A DNA stretch of 64,000 nucleotides, from contig JAKMXF010000066.1 of assembly GCA_024704765.1 (NCBI GenBank), positions 565,854 through 629,853 on the forward strand. Reading direction: 5' to 3'. Origin of the DNA: Oopsacas minuta (taxonomy: Eukaryota; Porifera; Hexactinellida; Lyssacinosida; Leucopsacidae). A program made the position numbers and the translations under genes. Positions 40,701 to 50,819 of the stretch are shown here, piece by piece (position 1 is the stretch's first letter; every line of letters starts with the position of its first letter). The notes under the pieces are model-generated. The model saw only the letters and a list, made by a program, of their open reading frames with translations, was not told the DNA's origin and did not search any database.

Positions 40701-43700
40701 TGATTGAAGATACTACAACTAATAATAGTTCTGATCTATCTTCAACAAATACGGATTCTGGGACCGCGGGAACACAGTCTCAAAGTATATCTGACAGAGA
40801 TCGGGGCCAATCAGTGAGACACCCCTTACCTATCCCAAACTGGACTGACTACTCGTCTCTACAGAATATAGAACTTTCTTTCAATAAATTTTCTATATTT
40901 CCACACGATTTAGCTTGCATAGCTCCTAAACTACAAAGACTTGATATGCGAAATAATAATCTCAAGAAATTGAATATTCTGCTTGATTTACCGAAGTCCT
41001 TACACCTTATTTTATTTGATAATAATCAAATAACAACTTTATTAGAACATCTGGAGCCGATATCATGCTGTAGTCCATGTTGTTATGCGTTACCAGATCG
41101 TGATAAGGATCATAAACCTAGGTGGTGTTCACATCATCAGGTAGCTTCATTCCCTCTCTTACAAACTATCTCTTTTAATAACAATAAACTCACTGAATTC
41201 CCGATTGAACAGTTGAAGGAAAACAAATCCAAGAATTCTTTCGTGCTTTATCCGTCCATTCTTGCCCTGTCAATTTCTGAAAATAATTTTAAAGAGGTAC
41301 CACAAGGTATTTCAGTGCTGACGTCAATAACTTCTCTCAACCTGGCTTTCAATAAAAATATTACAAAAATTCCACTCGCACTGAAGTCTTTAACAAACTT
41401 ATTTTATATTAATTTATCTGGTCTGGAGATTGATGGAATTCCTGATTATATTCTAAGAGGGCAAGCCCCTCGTTTGATTAGTCATCTAGCTAGTCAATCA
41501 CAGGACAGGAGAACACACCGTACACTCAAGCTATTCATTATGGGAGATGAAGGGAAGGGAAAAACTACTCTACTCAGTCATTTAGGGAAAGGTAAAATTT
41601 TGTTATTTGGTCCAGAATGTATTTCAAGAAATTTGAAGCCGAAACACGCATCAGTACCTTATAAACCTACCATTGGGGTGGAAACGAGTATTTGGGAACT
41701 GAATAAGCCCAGGAGATGGGATCACGGGACTACAAATAGCAGTCCGATTCAATTCATATGCTGGGATTTCGCTGGGAAAGAAGAATATTTCCCTGCTTAC
41801 CAAGGGTTCATGTGTCAACGAGCTATCTACATTGTCGTCTGGGATATAACTGATGGGTATAACGGAGTTAAGGGGCTTGAAAAATGGCTGCAATCTATCG
41901 AACAGAATGTACCGAAGAGTTCATGCATTATTGTAGGCACATTTTTGAATAAAATAAAAATGAAAAAACCGACAATTAAAGATATGACAGAACACATTAT
42001 TGGGATGTTTAAGAAGAATACCTATCTTTATCCAAAGATACTTTCTGTACAATTTTTGGATAGTTTTGATGAAGATAAGGTCTTTCAATTGAGAGAACTT
42101 ATCTATATTGAAGCTACAAAACTGTCGACTAAGGAGAAATCAAACTCAATTGCAGTGCCAATTTTAGAGAAACTTGTCCCACTCAACCAAATACGATTCC
42201 TCCAATATGTAACGTTTATCAAGGATCAGTCGGAATTGCAGAATAAAATCCGTATTTTGACAGGTTTCCAGTTCCGCGGACTTGTTGAGAAGGTTTGGCA
42301 AGGTGAGTTCATGGAAAATTACGAATTTCAGAATGCAGTTAAGTTTCTACATAGCACTGGCTATCTAATGCATTTTGAGGATGATCCTGAATTAATGGAT
42401 CAATACGTTATCAATATGGAATGGCTATGTCAGAAATTCGTAGCAGTTCTACACACACAAATACCACTTAGTGAAGATCAACGGACAATGAAGTGTGGAG
42501 TCGTACAGAAAGAGAAAGTATACGAAATCTTAAAAAAATTAGAAGTGCATAGGAATGATTTTTCAAAGTTTATTTCATTCATGAAGAAGTTTGAGATTTT
42601 GATCGAGTTATCCGAAAAATTCTTTATATTTCCATCTCTTCTTCCAAAGAACAAATCCGAGGCTACTCAATTAACTCTCAAATTTAATTTATCCACGAAT
42701 ACTTCCCAGTTGCCTGATTGCATTTCATGTCCACAAATTGACAACGACACTGCCAATTCCCTCTCAACAGTGCCATCAACTCTTTTGCTAAACATCCCAA
42801 CATTTGGTATAGGCCCTGCTAAACCGAGTAAAGCAGTTAGGAAAGATTCAATGAAGATAGCATTCTCACAATGGATCCGTCTCTATCTAACTCCTCTCAT
42901 ACCGAGTGATTTCTGGGCCCGTTTATTATCCCGGGTGATAGCTGACCAGAGTTATCTTGCTACACTTCAGAATTACCTCCACATATTTCTTAAAATTTAT
43001 CAATTAAATGAATTGGACCAAGTAGTAGCTGAGATTACGAATATATTACAATGGAAGGTTTGGAATAATGGGCTGGGGTTGTACGTGGGTAATGATGAGA
43101 TACTTCAGGTTAGTTATCTGCTACTTCCTAGTTTACACTTTACAGACTTAATGCTAGTGGATAACGACCCAGAGGAACATCCTCCGATTAAAGGGGAGTT
43201 TTCTGGAGGTGTCCATGTGTTGGTAAGGGAATGGGAGGGAATTAAAGTTGACTCGAACAAAATTGCTAAACCTTTCTTACCCAGTGAAAACCATGAAATG
43301 ATGGGAGATCCCAGTATATCGCTACAACTAGCAACTTGGCTTCTACAACGCTCTGCTTACCATGTTGAAGAAGTATTCGATGAATGGCAAGAGAAACTCT
43401 ACACTGTACGTCGTAGCATGTTCCAATCAGTTAGCCAACGTCTATCATGCTACATACCTTGTCCCAAATGTTATCACTCACTTTCCAAGCATATCGACCC
43501 TCTAAAGAAGAAATCTATGAGCCCTACTATACTAGAAGAGATCGATAATATAGAAATGAATACTATTCATTACATAGGACAAAATGCAGAAGAGAAGGAA
43601 GTAATAATAGAATTCTATGTATATAGTATAGTCTATCTATGCGGCCTAGCTAGAGATGGGAAGAAGTTGTTCTGTCCTGTACACGGGAAGATAGGCATGT

Positions 43701-46249
43701 CGTGTATTATCCCTGATATATTATTCCAAGATCTTCCTGGGAAGAGAGTATACAGCATAGACAAGGTTACAAAGAATAAACAGATTGGAGAGGGAGGATA
43801 TGGTAAAGTGTTTCGCGGTAAAGTATTCTCAATGATTACGTCACAGGAACAAGAGATAGCAGTGAAAGAAGTTCTATCAGCTGATGACCTACTTGAAAAC
43901 CCTGAAAATAAAAATGAACAGCATTACTTGGTGTATAAATCATGTTCAGTAGAAGTACGTGTGCTTGTACAGTTAAAACATGCTAACATACTTCAAATGG
44001 TTGGTGTCACAGTTTCTCCTTACTGTATTCTGATGGAAATAGCTCCACAGGGAGATCTAAACAAAATGATGAAGCTCTACAGCAAGGCTAAATCCTATAT
44101 CTCCTCATATGCTATTACAATGACCTGCAAGCAAGTAGCTTCAGCTCTTTCCTACCTTCATTCACTACGTATAATATACAGAGATCTAAAACCCAGCAAT
44201 ATACTTGTATTTGAATATCCACATCCAGTGACGGAGCAGAAAACTACTAACTGTGTTCTAGTTAAAGTAGCTGATTACGGGATAAGTTCATTTCTAGCTC
44301 CTTATGGAATAAAGAGCGGGGCTGGGACTGAGAAGTACATGGCCCCAGAGATCCTCAAAAAGAGCGGGGAACTCAGTAAGCCAGTTGACGTGTACTCATT
44401 CGGATTGGTAATTTACTGTCTCATAACTTTAGAGACTCCACACGTTAACGACCCTATTCCAATCTCTAAGCATAAAACCATTAAAGGAGCTAGACCCGAG
44501 GTCCCTGTTAAAGCTAGACCCCGAGCTATTTACTTATTGGACCTTATGCGTTGGTGCTGGGCACAAAATCCCAACGAAAGACCGTCCTTCATTCAAATTG
44601 AAGAAGTTTGTTCCACGGAATCTTTCCAGAGACTTCTATTCGCTTGTAAGGTTACTAAAAAGAAACGTAACCCTACTTGTGCTTGTCTGGTACAATCAAA
44701 TAGTAAAAGAATTGATCTGACATTACCTTTACTACGAAAACAACGTAGTTTTACGACAACTGATCAGTCAGTAGCCAGAAGAAAATCATCATCAACGACG
44801 CCCGATTTTCCACACTTATCCTTGAGCACTTCTACTGGAAATCTTGATGTATTCCATGAGGATAGGATATTGGAAGTTTCTGAAAATGGTAACAGTGAAA
44901 TAGCACCCCAGGAGAACCTGCAGAGACCTGAATGTTTGGAATTAAACCTTAATATAGTCCCTAAAACATCTTCCCCATTGATAACTTCCGATTTTGACAG
45001 TCTAGCATCTGATGGCGGGTCTCCTACCCTTACTCCAATAGATGAAGATATGATCCTTCTTAAGAAGCAATATCAACCTGTATCATTCCTAAAACAAGTA
45101 GTCTCGAGTGCATTCACGAACTCACAATTATGGTATGGCACTGGGGAAGGAAATCTGAACTTTTTTGAAGTTCTTGAGAAAGAATTTCGTGTGAAAGGAG
45201 CTCAGAAATTCAGTGATTCTCGCATACACTGCATGGTGAGCGCTGGCAAATTCGTGTGGATCGGTACTGACAACACAGGACTACATATTTTCTCTATTAA
45301 ATCACACAAATTGGTTGGTACTTGGGTGCAAAATGAGAAAATTAAGGGCAACCATCATAGGCAGATATTGAGTTTGATATACATAGAAGAATACGATTAT
45401 TTAATTGCTTCTTCAAGTCACGGCTCGCTATTTGTATTTCCTAAACCCTCAGATCCTGTTGAGAGCCCAATACCTTCGTTTGTTATTGATCAAGTCCATG
45501 CTGGTGTATGCATGACACTAATACGTCCTAATGATCAAGGTGTCCAAATGTGGTGTGGATCAGATAACTACAAGATTATCCTGTATTCATGTCAGCCAGA
45601 TGGCACGCTAATACCATCTCCAGATATATTTACGTTTGAAGGCCCTAAACGAGGGAAACGACCTAACATAGAACATATATGGTCATTTGATGAGAAAGAT
45701 AAAGTTATTTGCTCTGTCGGTTGTGAGTTAGGACAGTTGAGCATAACGAGTCCTTCTTGGTTACAATTCGTTAGTTGTACAACACTATTAAATCATTGTA
45801 GTAGTTATCAAGGTCGTATAACTGCTATGACAGGCTATCAAGGACTGCTGTATATCGGGACAGGGTGTGGAGCAATATTAATAATAGACCCTGAGGATTT
45901 AACCTTAATCGGGACTTTCCATGAATACAACGAGCCAGTACGTGTCCTTATACCAACTGAATCAAATTTCAACAGACTTGTAGCGAACCCTTCCACAAGA
46001 CGGCCCCAACAACCACACAGGGGTATGCTCACTGACCCCCTAAAGCAAAAACCGCAAGCCTTACTTATTAGCATTGGCCTTTGTTACAATGGTATAACTA
46101 AATCCTACACAAACACTCCTAAGACTCTTGAACCTGTTGTTGAATGGAGTTCTAATGATCATCAGGAGCCAACTAAGCCTCCTACAGAGGATGGTTATCT
46201 GTTGATATTCTCACTAAAGGGCTGGGCTAGTCCTGCTGGTGTTCAGTAG
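37712..46249 (+). CDS. LRRK: LRRK-type ROCO protein kinase (ANK-LRR-ROC-COR-kinase-WD40-like)
   Basis: 2845 residues from one uninterrupted exon. Ankyrin repeats at about 40-480 (DENGLTPLHRASMEGNWKCA; DPIGDTPLHLACLANNEYLM). Leucine-rich repeats ~810-1260 (LKELNLSDNEITYIP). ROC GTPase: GDEGKGKTT at 1278-1286 and WDFAGKEEY. A COR region follows to about 1900. The kinase starts near 2020: GEGGYGKVFRG (2026), catalytic Lys 2052 in AVKEV, YRDLKPSN with Asp 2158, and DYG at 2188-2190 in place of DFG, as in LRRK2. A Ser/Thr-rich linker leads to WD40-like repeats from about 2440. LRRK kinases phosphorylate Rab GTPases and act on endolysosomal membranes. The ROC arm and kinase look competent. The presence of ankyrin repeats fits LRRK1 or LRRK2; I cannot choose. 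Confidence 0.93.
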   Translation: MQTQDQGNLGWFKSYKKCLIHSLKQANTEYNENSLFITDGYNALHIGANLGEINILIFAVKCFITQPGITKLESVKSYVDTFDENGLTPLHRASMEGNWKCAKLLVRYGADMQLTSNGKYNALDFARRHRNPNNKETSNGLVKLSQELERNGFVMDQLEAQLEIICSQSINTHDAIQEISNLIINKHVDINFTDPIGDTPLHLACLANNEYLMVNLLFFKANTTCIRNEKSRTLLHYACKHMLSIRFFLANKFPYLLILRDSKGYFPMHLSAKKGDLKFLTFIFDRNAYPLSKTSNDTDSDDDTITDNLEPLTDVEDRDIRMRYVNKRQQRRSDPGVTKLELQKGCLNSRDSLEKGKHILKSKLRLKGKSVIPTESVKPMFDEFISTYKDPELKDADELSQDLSDISYCIKRLSLTDKSIDERSMLHFAAAKGHLEIVEFLIEVCDMHSNFSKKCCTVHDLVNRTTEFGLSPLTEALKNKHIEIAEFLLGNNASINSTTCRVLAGFLEENDPEQTLKFLHKLSKENTEDFFKVFTIEYTTDTPFISSLLHALMKEESYQLSTFLLTNKVKVNMEALIMAFTLCIVECRVEHLQLFIENFPEIQYNEELLTLEKFLNQTELRINFIYEAVKVKEIRLLNLLLQSGADPTVYKPNSLEKNLLYMAYKHSYLDNGELFLTLLEYGVTVNLQEAIEGVGNFANSYCIIWLLVLHVIETNLQPLSIKRRTSSLEIFNDRSLTYKGFVLWDDFGFQFVELKWISACAYIVDHLDAIVSDYRIANHTSFPKATDSGFYKFVVHHLKSSDTLTSIPTSFLKESNICKLSFQNNKLNGVPIEIFDLPHLKELNLSDNEITYIPERKSEFSLEWSDEEKMQSKYGCKSLKLLDVSNNKLQSLPADLFYLPKITEVEASNNKISFLPHELWLAESLTTLKLNRNLLRHLTKSEIDSLESGFCSSLNARATFFIRKRVETMPSFHIPITIQESNTEKSKNPLDFFPPTVIEDTTTNNSSDLSSTNTDSGTAGTQSQSISDRDRGQSVRHPLPIPNWTDYSSLQNIELSFNKFSIFPHDLACIAPKLQRLDMRNNNLKKLNILLDLPKSLHLILFDNNQITTLLEHLEPISCCSPCCYALPDRDKDHKPRWCSHHQVASFPLLQTISFNNNKLTEFPIEQLKENKSKNSFVLYPSILALSISENNFKEVPQGISVLTSITSLNLAFNKNITKIPLALKSLTNLFYINLSGLEIDGIPDYILRGQAPRLISHLASQSQDRRTHRTLKLFIMGDEGKGKTTLLSHLGKGKILLFGPECISRNLKPKHASVPYKPTIGVETSIWELNKPRRWDHGTTNSSPIQFICWDFAGKEEYFPAYQGFMCQRAIYIVVWDITDGYNGVKGLEKWLQSIEQNVPKSSCIIVGTFLNKIKMKKPTIKDMTEHIIGMFKKNTYLYPKILSVQFLDSFDEDKVFQLRELIYIEATKLSTKEKSNSIAVPILEKLVPLNQIRFLQYVTFIKDQSELQNKIRILTGFQFRGLVEKVWQGEFMENYEFQNAVKFLHSTGYLMHFEDDPELMDQYVINMEWLCQKFVAVLHTQIPLSEDQRTMKCGVVQKEKVYEILKKLEVHRNDFSKFISFMKKFEILIELSEKFFIFPSLLPKNKSEATQLTLKFNLSTNTSQLPDCISCPQIDNDTANSLSTVPSTLLLNIPTFGIGPAKPSKAVRKDSMKIAFSQWIRLYLTPLIPSDFWARLLSRVIADQSYLATLQNYLHIFLKIYQLNELDQVVAEITNILQWKVWNNGLGLYVGNDEILQVSYLLLPSLHFTDLMLVDNDPEEHPPIKGEFSGGVHVLVREWEGIKVDSNKIAKPFLPSENHEMMGDPSISLQLATWLLQRSAYHVEEVFDEWQEKLYTVRRSMFQSVSQRLSCYIPCPKCYHSLSKHIDPLKKKSMSPTILEEIDNIEMNTIHYIGQNAEEKEVIIEFYVYSIVYLCGLARDGKKLFCPVHGKIGMSCIIPDILFQDLPGKRVYSIDKVTKNKQIGEGGYGKVFRGKVFSMITSQEQEIAVKEVLSADDLLENPENKNEQHYLVYKSCSVEVRVLVQLKHANILQMVGVTVSPYCILMEIAPQGDLNKMMKLYSKAKSYISSYAITMTCKQVASALSYLHSLRIIYRDLKPSNILVFEYPHPVTEQKTTNCVLVKVADYGISSFLAPYGIKSGAGTEKYMAPEILKKSGELSKPVDVYSFGLVIYCLITLETPHVNDPIPISKHKTIKGARPEVPVKARPRAIYLLDLMRWCWAQNPNERPSFIQIEEVCSTESFQRLLFACKVTKKKRNPTCACLVQSNSKRIDLTLPLLRKQRSFTTTDQSVARRKSSSTTPDFPHLSLSTSTGNLDVFHEDRILEVSENGNSEIAPQENLQRPECLELNLNIVPKTSSPLITSDFDSLASDGGSPTLTPIDEDMILLKKQYQPVSFLKQVVSSAFTNSQLWYGTGEGNLNFFEVLEKEFRVKGAQKFSDSRIHCMVSAGKFVWIGTDNTGLHIFSIKSHKLVGTWVQNEKIKGNHHRQILSLIYIEEYDYLIASSSHGSLFVFPKPSDPVESPIPSFVIDQVHAGVCMTLIRPNDQGVQMWCGSDNYKIILYSCQPDGTLIPSPDIFTFEGPKRGKRPNIEHIWSFDEKDKVICSVGCELGQLSITSPSWLQFVSCTTLLNHCSSYQGRITAMTGYQGLLYIGTGCGAILIIDPEDLTLIGTFHEYNEPVRVLIPTESNFNRLVANPSTRRPQQPHRGMLTDPLKQKPQALLISIGLCYNGITKSYTNTPKTLEPVVEWSSNDHQEPTKPPTEDGYLLIFSLKGWASPAGVQ

Positions 46250-46600
46250 CTGCGCTTTTAACAACTACAAGGTGTGATGGTAGTTTTGTATCAATACAAT
46301 TTGTTATTTTAATATCATATTTATACAAGTTATTATTTGTTGTTATTTTGGATGTTTTTATATTATAAGTATATTCTTGCAAACACTGGTTTGTTTAGAA
46401 TTTATTAAAGAAGCTGGAAGACCTCAAGGGCTGATTTTTGGCATGCAGGGGCATTTTGGACCAGGCTCGGACGTAAATTCACACATTTGACGGAATTATG
46501 ACATAATTGTCACCTTTTTGTCAACACCTGCATTTCAAATATCTTATAGATTATTTCCATTTTAATTTTACAAGATAGATAATTTCCAAATTATACAAGA
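46250..46600. other. Intergenic, nothing recognised
   Basis: AT-rich 3' UTR of the kinase gene and upstream region of MTX2. No other feature. Confidence 0.5.
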
Positions 46601-47377
46601 ATGGCCACCAGATCCCCTGTTAAGACCCGCATGATAGCAGGAGAATCATTCCTATTAGAATCTCTACCAATTAACACACTGAATAGTATGCATGCTCTTG
46701 TATCAAGGTTACGTAATCCTACTCTCTACATTTTCCCTGCAGACAGACAGACTGTTGTATCACTAGCAGAGACAATCGCAACCAGATCCTTGCTACAAGC
46801 AATGCACATCCCTTTCACTGAAGTAGAACGTTATAATGCTGATCACATGTCACCTAATGGTCTACTACCTTTACTAATACAAGATGCCCAGGTAGTAGGA
46901 GGCTACGAGAAGATATTAGATATAGTTAATACCATGTTCCCACACTTACTAGCTAATACTGATAAAGCAGCTTATAACGTTATTACAACGGTAATAAGAC
47001 CTACTCTAAATTACTGTCAATTTCTAACTAACGATACTGTAGTCAATGGATATGATATTGTATCTGTCAAACTACCTTTCCCGATAAACCACATTGTGCC
47101 TTTCCAGCAACATCTCCGTTTACGTATAGATTACTATGGAGTTTCTGAGAGAAAAATATTCCAAGAACTTGATACTGCTTTTCATGATCTTAACGTATTC
47201 ACTGGTAAAGGTATTTACCCTCAAACAGACAAGCATTTAGCTTTCAGTTTCCGTCTCTACGGATATTTGTATGCTATAATAGATGGATTTCTTGAAGAGG
47301 GAAAGGTTAGGAGGCTGTTACAGAGATATAGTGAGCTGAATTCGTTCTATGACAAAATGAGTGAGATAAACAACTGA
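46601..47377 (+). CDS. MTX2: Metaxin-2-like mitochondrial outer membrane protein
   Basis: 258 residues, single exon, ATG at 46601 (human metaxin 2 is 263). The family has a GST-like fold with an N-terminal thioredoxin-like part and acts with metaxin 1 and the SAM complex in outer-membrane beta-barrel import. Seen here: ATRSLLQAMHIPFTEVERYN, then ADHMSPNGLLPLLIQDAQVV (the family's FMSPSGKVPFI stretch) and FSFRLYGYLYAIIDGFLEEG near the C-terminus. No transmembrane span, as for metaxin 2. Identity is modest but the pattern is consistent throughout. Confidence 0.82.
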   Translation: MATRSPVKTRMIAGESFLLESLPINTLNSMHALVSRLRNPTLYIFPADRQTVVSLAETIATRSLLQAMHIPFTEVERYNADHMSPNGLLPLLIQDAQVVGGYEKILDIVNTMFPHLLANTDKAAYNVITTVIRPTLNYCQFLTNDTVVNGYDIVSVKLPFPINHIVPFQQHLRLRIDYYGVSERKIFQELDTAFHDLNVFTGKGIYPQTDKHLAFSFRLYGYLYAIIDGFLEEGKVRRLLQRYSELNSFYDKMSEINN

Positions 47378-47661
47378 TTTATGTATATTCAAACTCTATA
47401 CAGGCTTTTGTATTTATCAAACTTTGTTTACGAAACTCTCTGCTGAATATTCCCATAATTTGTTTTGCTATTACCTGTTGGTTTCCGTTATCCTATAGGA
47501 TATTCCACTCATTGCATTTGGGTTAACTCTTATAATCTAAGAAGCATTTTTCCATCAAATATACATTTACACACACACTCTGATACTATAACATTAATCA
47601 ATAAAATCACTATTATAACTGTAGCCATCAGCTGGCATATCTCCCATCCACTCAGCATTCT

Positions 47662-47973
47662 CTATATAGTACTGCTCATAATTTCATTTTTGCCATTTCT
47701 CTTGCAGTAATAATATTGTATTTGTTCCCATCTACACACACAGCACCTAATAGTAAGTGAAATGCAAATACAGGAGATTACTGCTACTCCTATACCGACA
47801 GCATATCCTATTCTTTTTGCCACGCAAGTACTATTACAATGCATTTCTGTATCTACGTAATCTGTGACATTGGAAGTATACTCGCCATCTTTTTTACATT
47901 GTACTGATTGTATTGAGCATGTTAACAATACAGATCCTATGAAAATCACCAGAAAATAGTCAATATTTTTCAT
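47662..47973 (-). CDS. Small single-pass membrane protein of unknown function
   Basis: 103 residues, ATG at 47973. A likely signal peptide (1-25, FLVIFIGSVLLTCSIQSVQC) is followed by a short ectodomain with two N-glycosylation sites (NVT, NST) and two Cys residues. A membrane span follows (~56-77, GYAVGIGVAVISCICISLTI), then a Cys-rich juxtamembrane segment (RCCVCRW) and a short tail with YYYC. The membrane-flanking Cys run could be palmitoylated. I recognise no family. Small size and lack of homologues lower confidence that it is expressed, but the signal-span layout is not random. Confidence 0.5.
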   Translation of the reverse strand: MKNIDYFLVIFIGSVLLTCSIQSVQCKKDGEYTSNVTDYVDTEMHCNSTCVAKRIGYAVGIGVAVISCICISLTIRCCVCRWEQIQYYYCKRNGKNEIMSSTI

Positions 47974-48425
47974 TTTCTGGAAAGCATGTCCGCTATTCTA
48001 TTTATATGTAATATTATTTGTGTGTATTGTAAAGCTATTTGCATATATGGGTATTAATTGGATAATTAATACTGATAGCATACACTATATGATGATGGAA
48101 TTTTGAGAACTTTGTGGTGACATTTGAAGTGTTTGTTAGCTCTAAATCTACACATCTATAGTATACGTTTCCCCTTATGGTTGAGTGATGAATTGGTACT
48201 GAGAATTATAATTGGGAACATATAAGAAGGATATTATTATGCTGTTCTCCATTATAAGTATTCTGAACTCAAATTACCCTAGAAATCTGATCCCAAATAG
48301 ATGTAATCATATTGAATCAACTTCGAGCTGCACTTCTGGCATATCCCCTTACAATTGCATAGATTCAAACGCCGATTTAAAACCATATAGTAACGAAATA
48401 TCTATTCATTCAACCTATATCATGA
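47974..48425. other. Intergenic, nothing recognised
   Basis: About 450 bases between two minus-strand genes. The frame at 48212-48445 (+) starts from TTG, lacks any family signal and overlaps the PGAP1 3' end, so I do not call it. Confidence 0.5.
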
Positions 48426-50819
48426 CTACAAAGCTTGTAATATAGCAAACACAACACTAACCATCATTGCATACATCATATTAGGCTGTGATACAATATA
48501 CATTGTGTAAGAATACAATACTATTAGGCCTAGATTGACTACACCGTATGGGATATGTAGATCAGGAATTAGAGGTTCTTCTCCGCTAATACACCGCATT
48601 AGTACTCCAACGCTACACACAATTATATGTAGTAAGAATGTATCTGAATGTAATCTTGTAAAACCTGTAGTTTCTATTTCTCTCAGCCAGGCTATTAGTG
48701 AAGGTATTGTTAATCCAATTAGCCATAATAACAACACTAAACTCCAGCTAACTAATGTTTGATTCTTTAGTTTGTTACCGATATAAGACAGATGTGTTAA
48801 GATAAATAATATTATTAATCCGAGAGATGAACAAAAATATGCAAGTATGCCAAGTATGAGAAATAGTGTTGTTAATAGGATAATGGGAAATCTGTTTGTA
48901 AATCTTGCACCGAGCCTGATTAGACTTAAGTTTGCAAGTTGTAGAAGTTTCGCAGTGATGCCAAATATGGAGAATACTGTGAAATGGAACATTAGAATAA
49001 CCAGTGACTCTATCCCATACTCAAAGAACATTATAAATATACAGACAACTAGCATTACAAGTTGTTCTTCTAACTCAGATAAAACATCTAAACTAGCTTG
49101 TATTAGTATAGCTAGCAAACTCCAGTGAGTTATCAAATGGAGATGAAGAGTAATGAAATTGAATAACGTAACCCACCAGCTAGCTGTAATCTCAATACTG
49201 AATTCACAGTTATCTTCTAACTGCCATAACTCAAGTTGAAACTTCCCAGGAACAAATCCTATCTTCTCTGGACGAATATAGAAATCTATTGGTTGTTTTG
49301 TGTGTACTTTCTTATCGCTAATACCATCAGACGTCTCCACTACAGATAATTTTCCTGCATTGCATTTACCCACTAATATCACTACCCTGTAAGCTATATG
49401 CATTGGCCAGGTAGCAACGAGTTCTACTGTCGTATGGGAATTGTGTGTATTGATATTTATTTGTTTAGAGTGTGTACCCATTGGGAAAGGTGTTGGTAAG
49501 AAATATCTATGTGAGCTACTCTTCATATTTCTTATTATCGTAATCTGTGTGAAAGTATTCACATTGATAATGTATTGGTCTTGTTCTATTGGAGTTATAC
49601 GGAATACTTTAGTGTTCTGTTGAGCTATTGGGAGAAGTTCAACATGTTCGGCCGAGATCAAGCTACAATTGTTCATATTATGATCTGGACAGCTGATTAG
49701 AGTTGTATTCAAACTCAGAGATATTAGTATGACGTCATTATGGGTACCTACAACCTTGGTGCTTAGACATGTGTTACCAGATTCAATTCTAAAAGTCCTA
49801 TCATAAGAATCTAACTCATGTTGACACTTTATCGTGTTTGTTAATAACTTCGGTGTCTTAAACCCAAATTTTATTTCTTCCTCAAATATCCTCATTACTG
49901 TTTGAGAGTTTTTCAATTTCCCAGTTGAATTGCTAATACTATTAACCAAGCTTTTAGCTATAAGAACCTGTAATTCTTTACACCATACAATACATCTATG
50001 ATCTGCTATAGTCCATACTCTTGGTATCTCAGTTGTTACCATAGAAAAGCTCTTCTCATATTCACCCTCTAGTTGTATGAGATCAGAAGATACTTGTACA
50101 TCACTGTATCCCCCTCCTATTGAGATTATAATAGGTTTAGCTGTACTTGGGGATAGCCATTTATCCTGCATTTGGCTATAGTATGCTTCCATAAGACTGT
50201 CGAATAATAACGGGGGAGCTAGATGAGGAGTAGCTAGAGTTATGATTAGAGGAATATCCTTGTTTGTGACGTCACTCATCATTAACATTCCTCTAGCTAT
50301 TATTCCACCCATTGAGTGGCCTATTATAATAACTTTGTTGTGGATTGTGTTTTGGTAGAATTTATTCTTTAAGAATTTTACACATTCAACGACGAATTGA
50401 GTCTGTGTCCAAAGGTACCCACCGTGTAGTGCTGAGATCTCTTCTTGCAAGTCCACTGAGAAAAAAGTGAATCTTATTTTCTGTCCTTTCGGGCTCTTTG
50501 TTTGTCCTGCTAGATACATCGTATGTGTAGCTATTGATCGGACCTGTTCATGAGAACCGCTACTACCGGGGATGAATAACACAGGAATACCAAGGTTCTC
50601 CAAAGTGTCACGGCCCTTTTCTGTGTACAAATACAGAGAATAGTCCTTGAATTGCATTCGTATTGTGTGGTCAAGAGGGATTTGATAGTACCCAGGTTTC
50701 CCGTACATGAAAGACATTTGACATGTGTGTTCAGTTGGCAGATATGGTCGCTGATCTACCCATATTAGAAATGCGAAGAATACTACGATAACTGTTTGCA
50801 ATGGAAATATATTCACCAT
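48426..50819 (-). CDS. PGAP1: GPI inositol-deacylase
   Basis: 797 residues, single exon, ATG at 50819 (human 922). PGAP1 is an ER membrane lipase that removes the acyl chain from inositol of GPI anchors so that GPI-proteins can leave the ER. An N-terminal signal anchor (LQTVIVVFFAFLIWVD) is followed by the lipase core: VLFIPGSSGSHEQVRSIATH and the nucleophile elbow IIIGHSMGGIIARGMLMMS (Ser of GHSMG), then TLATPHLAPPLLFDSLMEAY. The C-terminal ~250 residues hold multiple membrane spans (for example FPIILLTTLFLILGILAYFC). The start lies 155 bases from that of AIDA, in divergent orientation. Confidence 0.93.
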   Translation of the reverse strand: MVNIFPLQTVIVVFFAFLIWVDQRPYLPTEHTCQMSFMYGKPGYYQIPLDHTIRMQFKDYSLYLYTEKGRDTLENLGIPVLFIPGSSGSHEQVRSIATHTMYLAGQTKSPKGQKIRFTFFSVDLQEEISALHGGYLWTQTQFVVECVKFLKNKFYQNTIHNKVIIIGHSMGGIIARGMLMMSDVTNKDIPLIITLATPHLAPPLLFDSLMEAYYSQMQDKWLSPSTAKPIIISIGGGYSDVQVSSDLIQLEGEYEKSFSMVTTEIPRVWTIADHRCIVWCKELQVLIAKSLVNSISNSTGKLKNSQTVMRIFEEEIKFGFKTPKLLTNTIKCQHELDSYDRTFRIESGNTCLSTKVVGTHNDVILISLSLNTTLISCPDHNMNNCSLISAEHVELLPIAQQNTKVFRITPIEQDQYIINVNTFTQITIIRNMKSSSHRYFLPTPFPMGTHSKQININTHNSHTTVELVATWPMHIAYRVVILVGKCNAGKLSVVETSDGISDKKVHTKQPIDFYIRPEKIGFVPGKFQLELWQLEDNCEFSIEITASWWVTLFNFITLHLHLITHWSLLAILIQASLDVLSELEEQLVMLVVCIFIMFFEYGIESLVILMFHFTVFSIFGITAKLLQLANLSLIRLGARFTNRFPIILLTTLFLILGILAYFCSSLGLIILFILTHLSYIGNKLKNQTLVSWSLVLLLWLIGLTIPSLIAWLREIETTGFTRLHSDTFLLHIIVCSVGVLMRCISGEEPLIPDLHIPYGVVNLGLIVLYSYTMYIVSQPNMMYAMMVSVVFAILQAL

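Noticed and set aside
37712-46249. LRRK-type gene as a processed pseudogene because it lacks introns
   Set aside because: 2845 codons without a stop and all kinase and GTPase motifs intact argue for a working gene.
48212-48445. 77-codon plus-strand ORF
   Set aside because: Starts at TTG, no family signal, overlaps the end of PGAP1 on the other strand.
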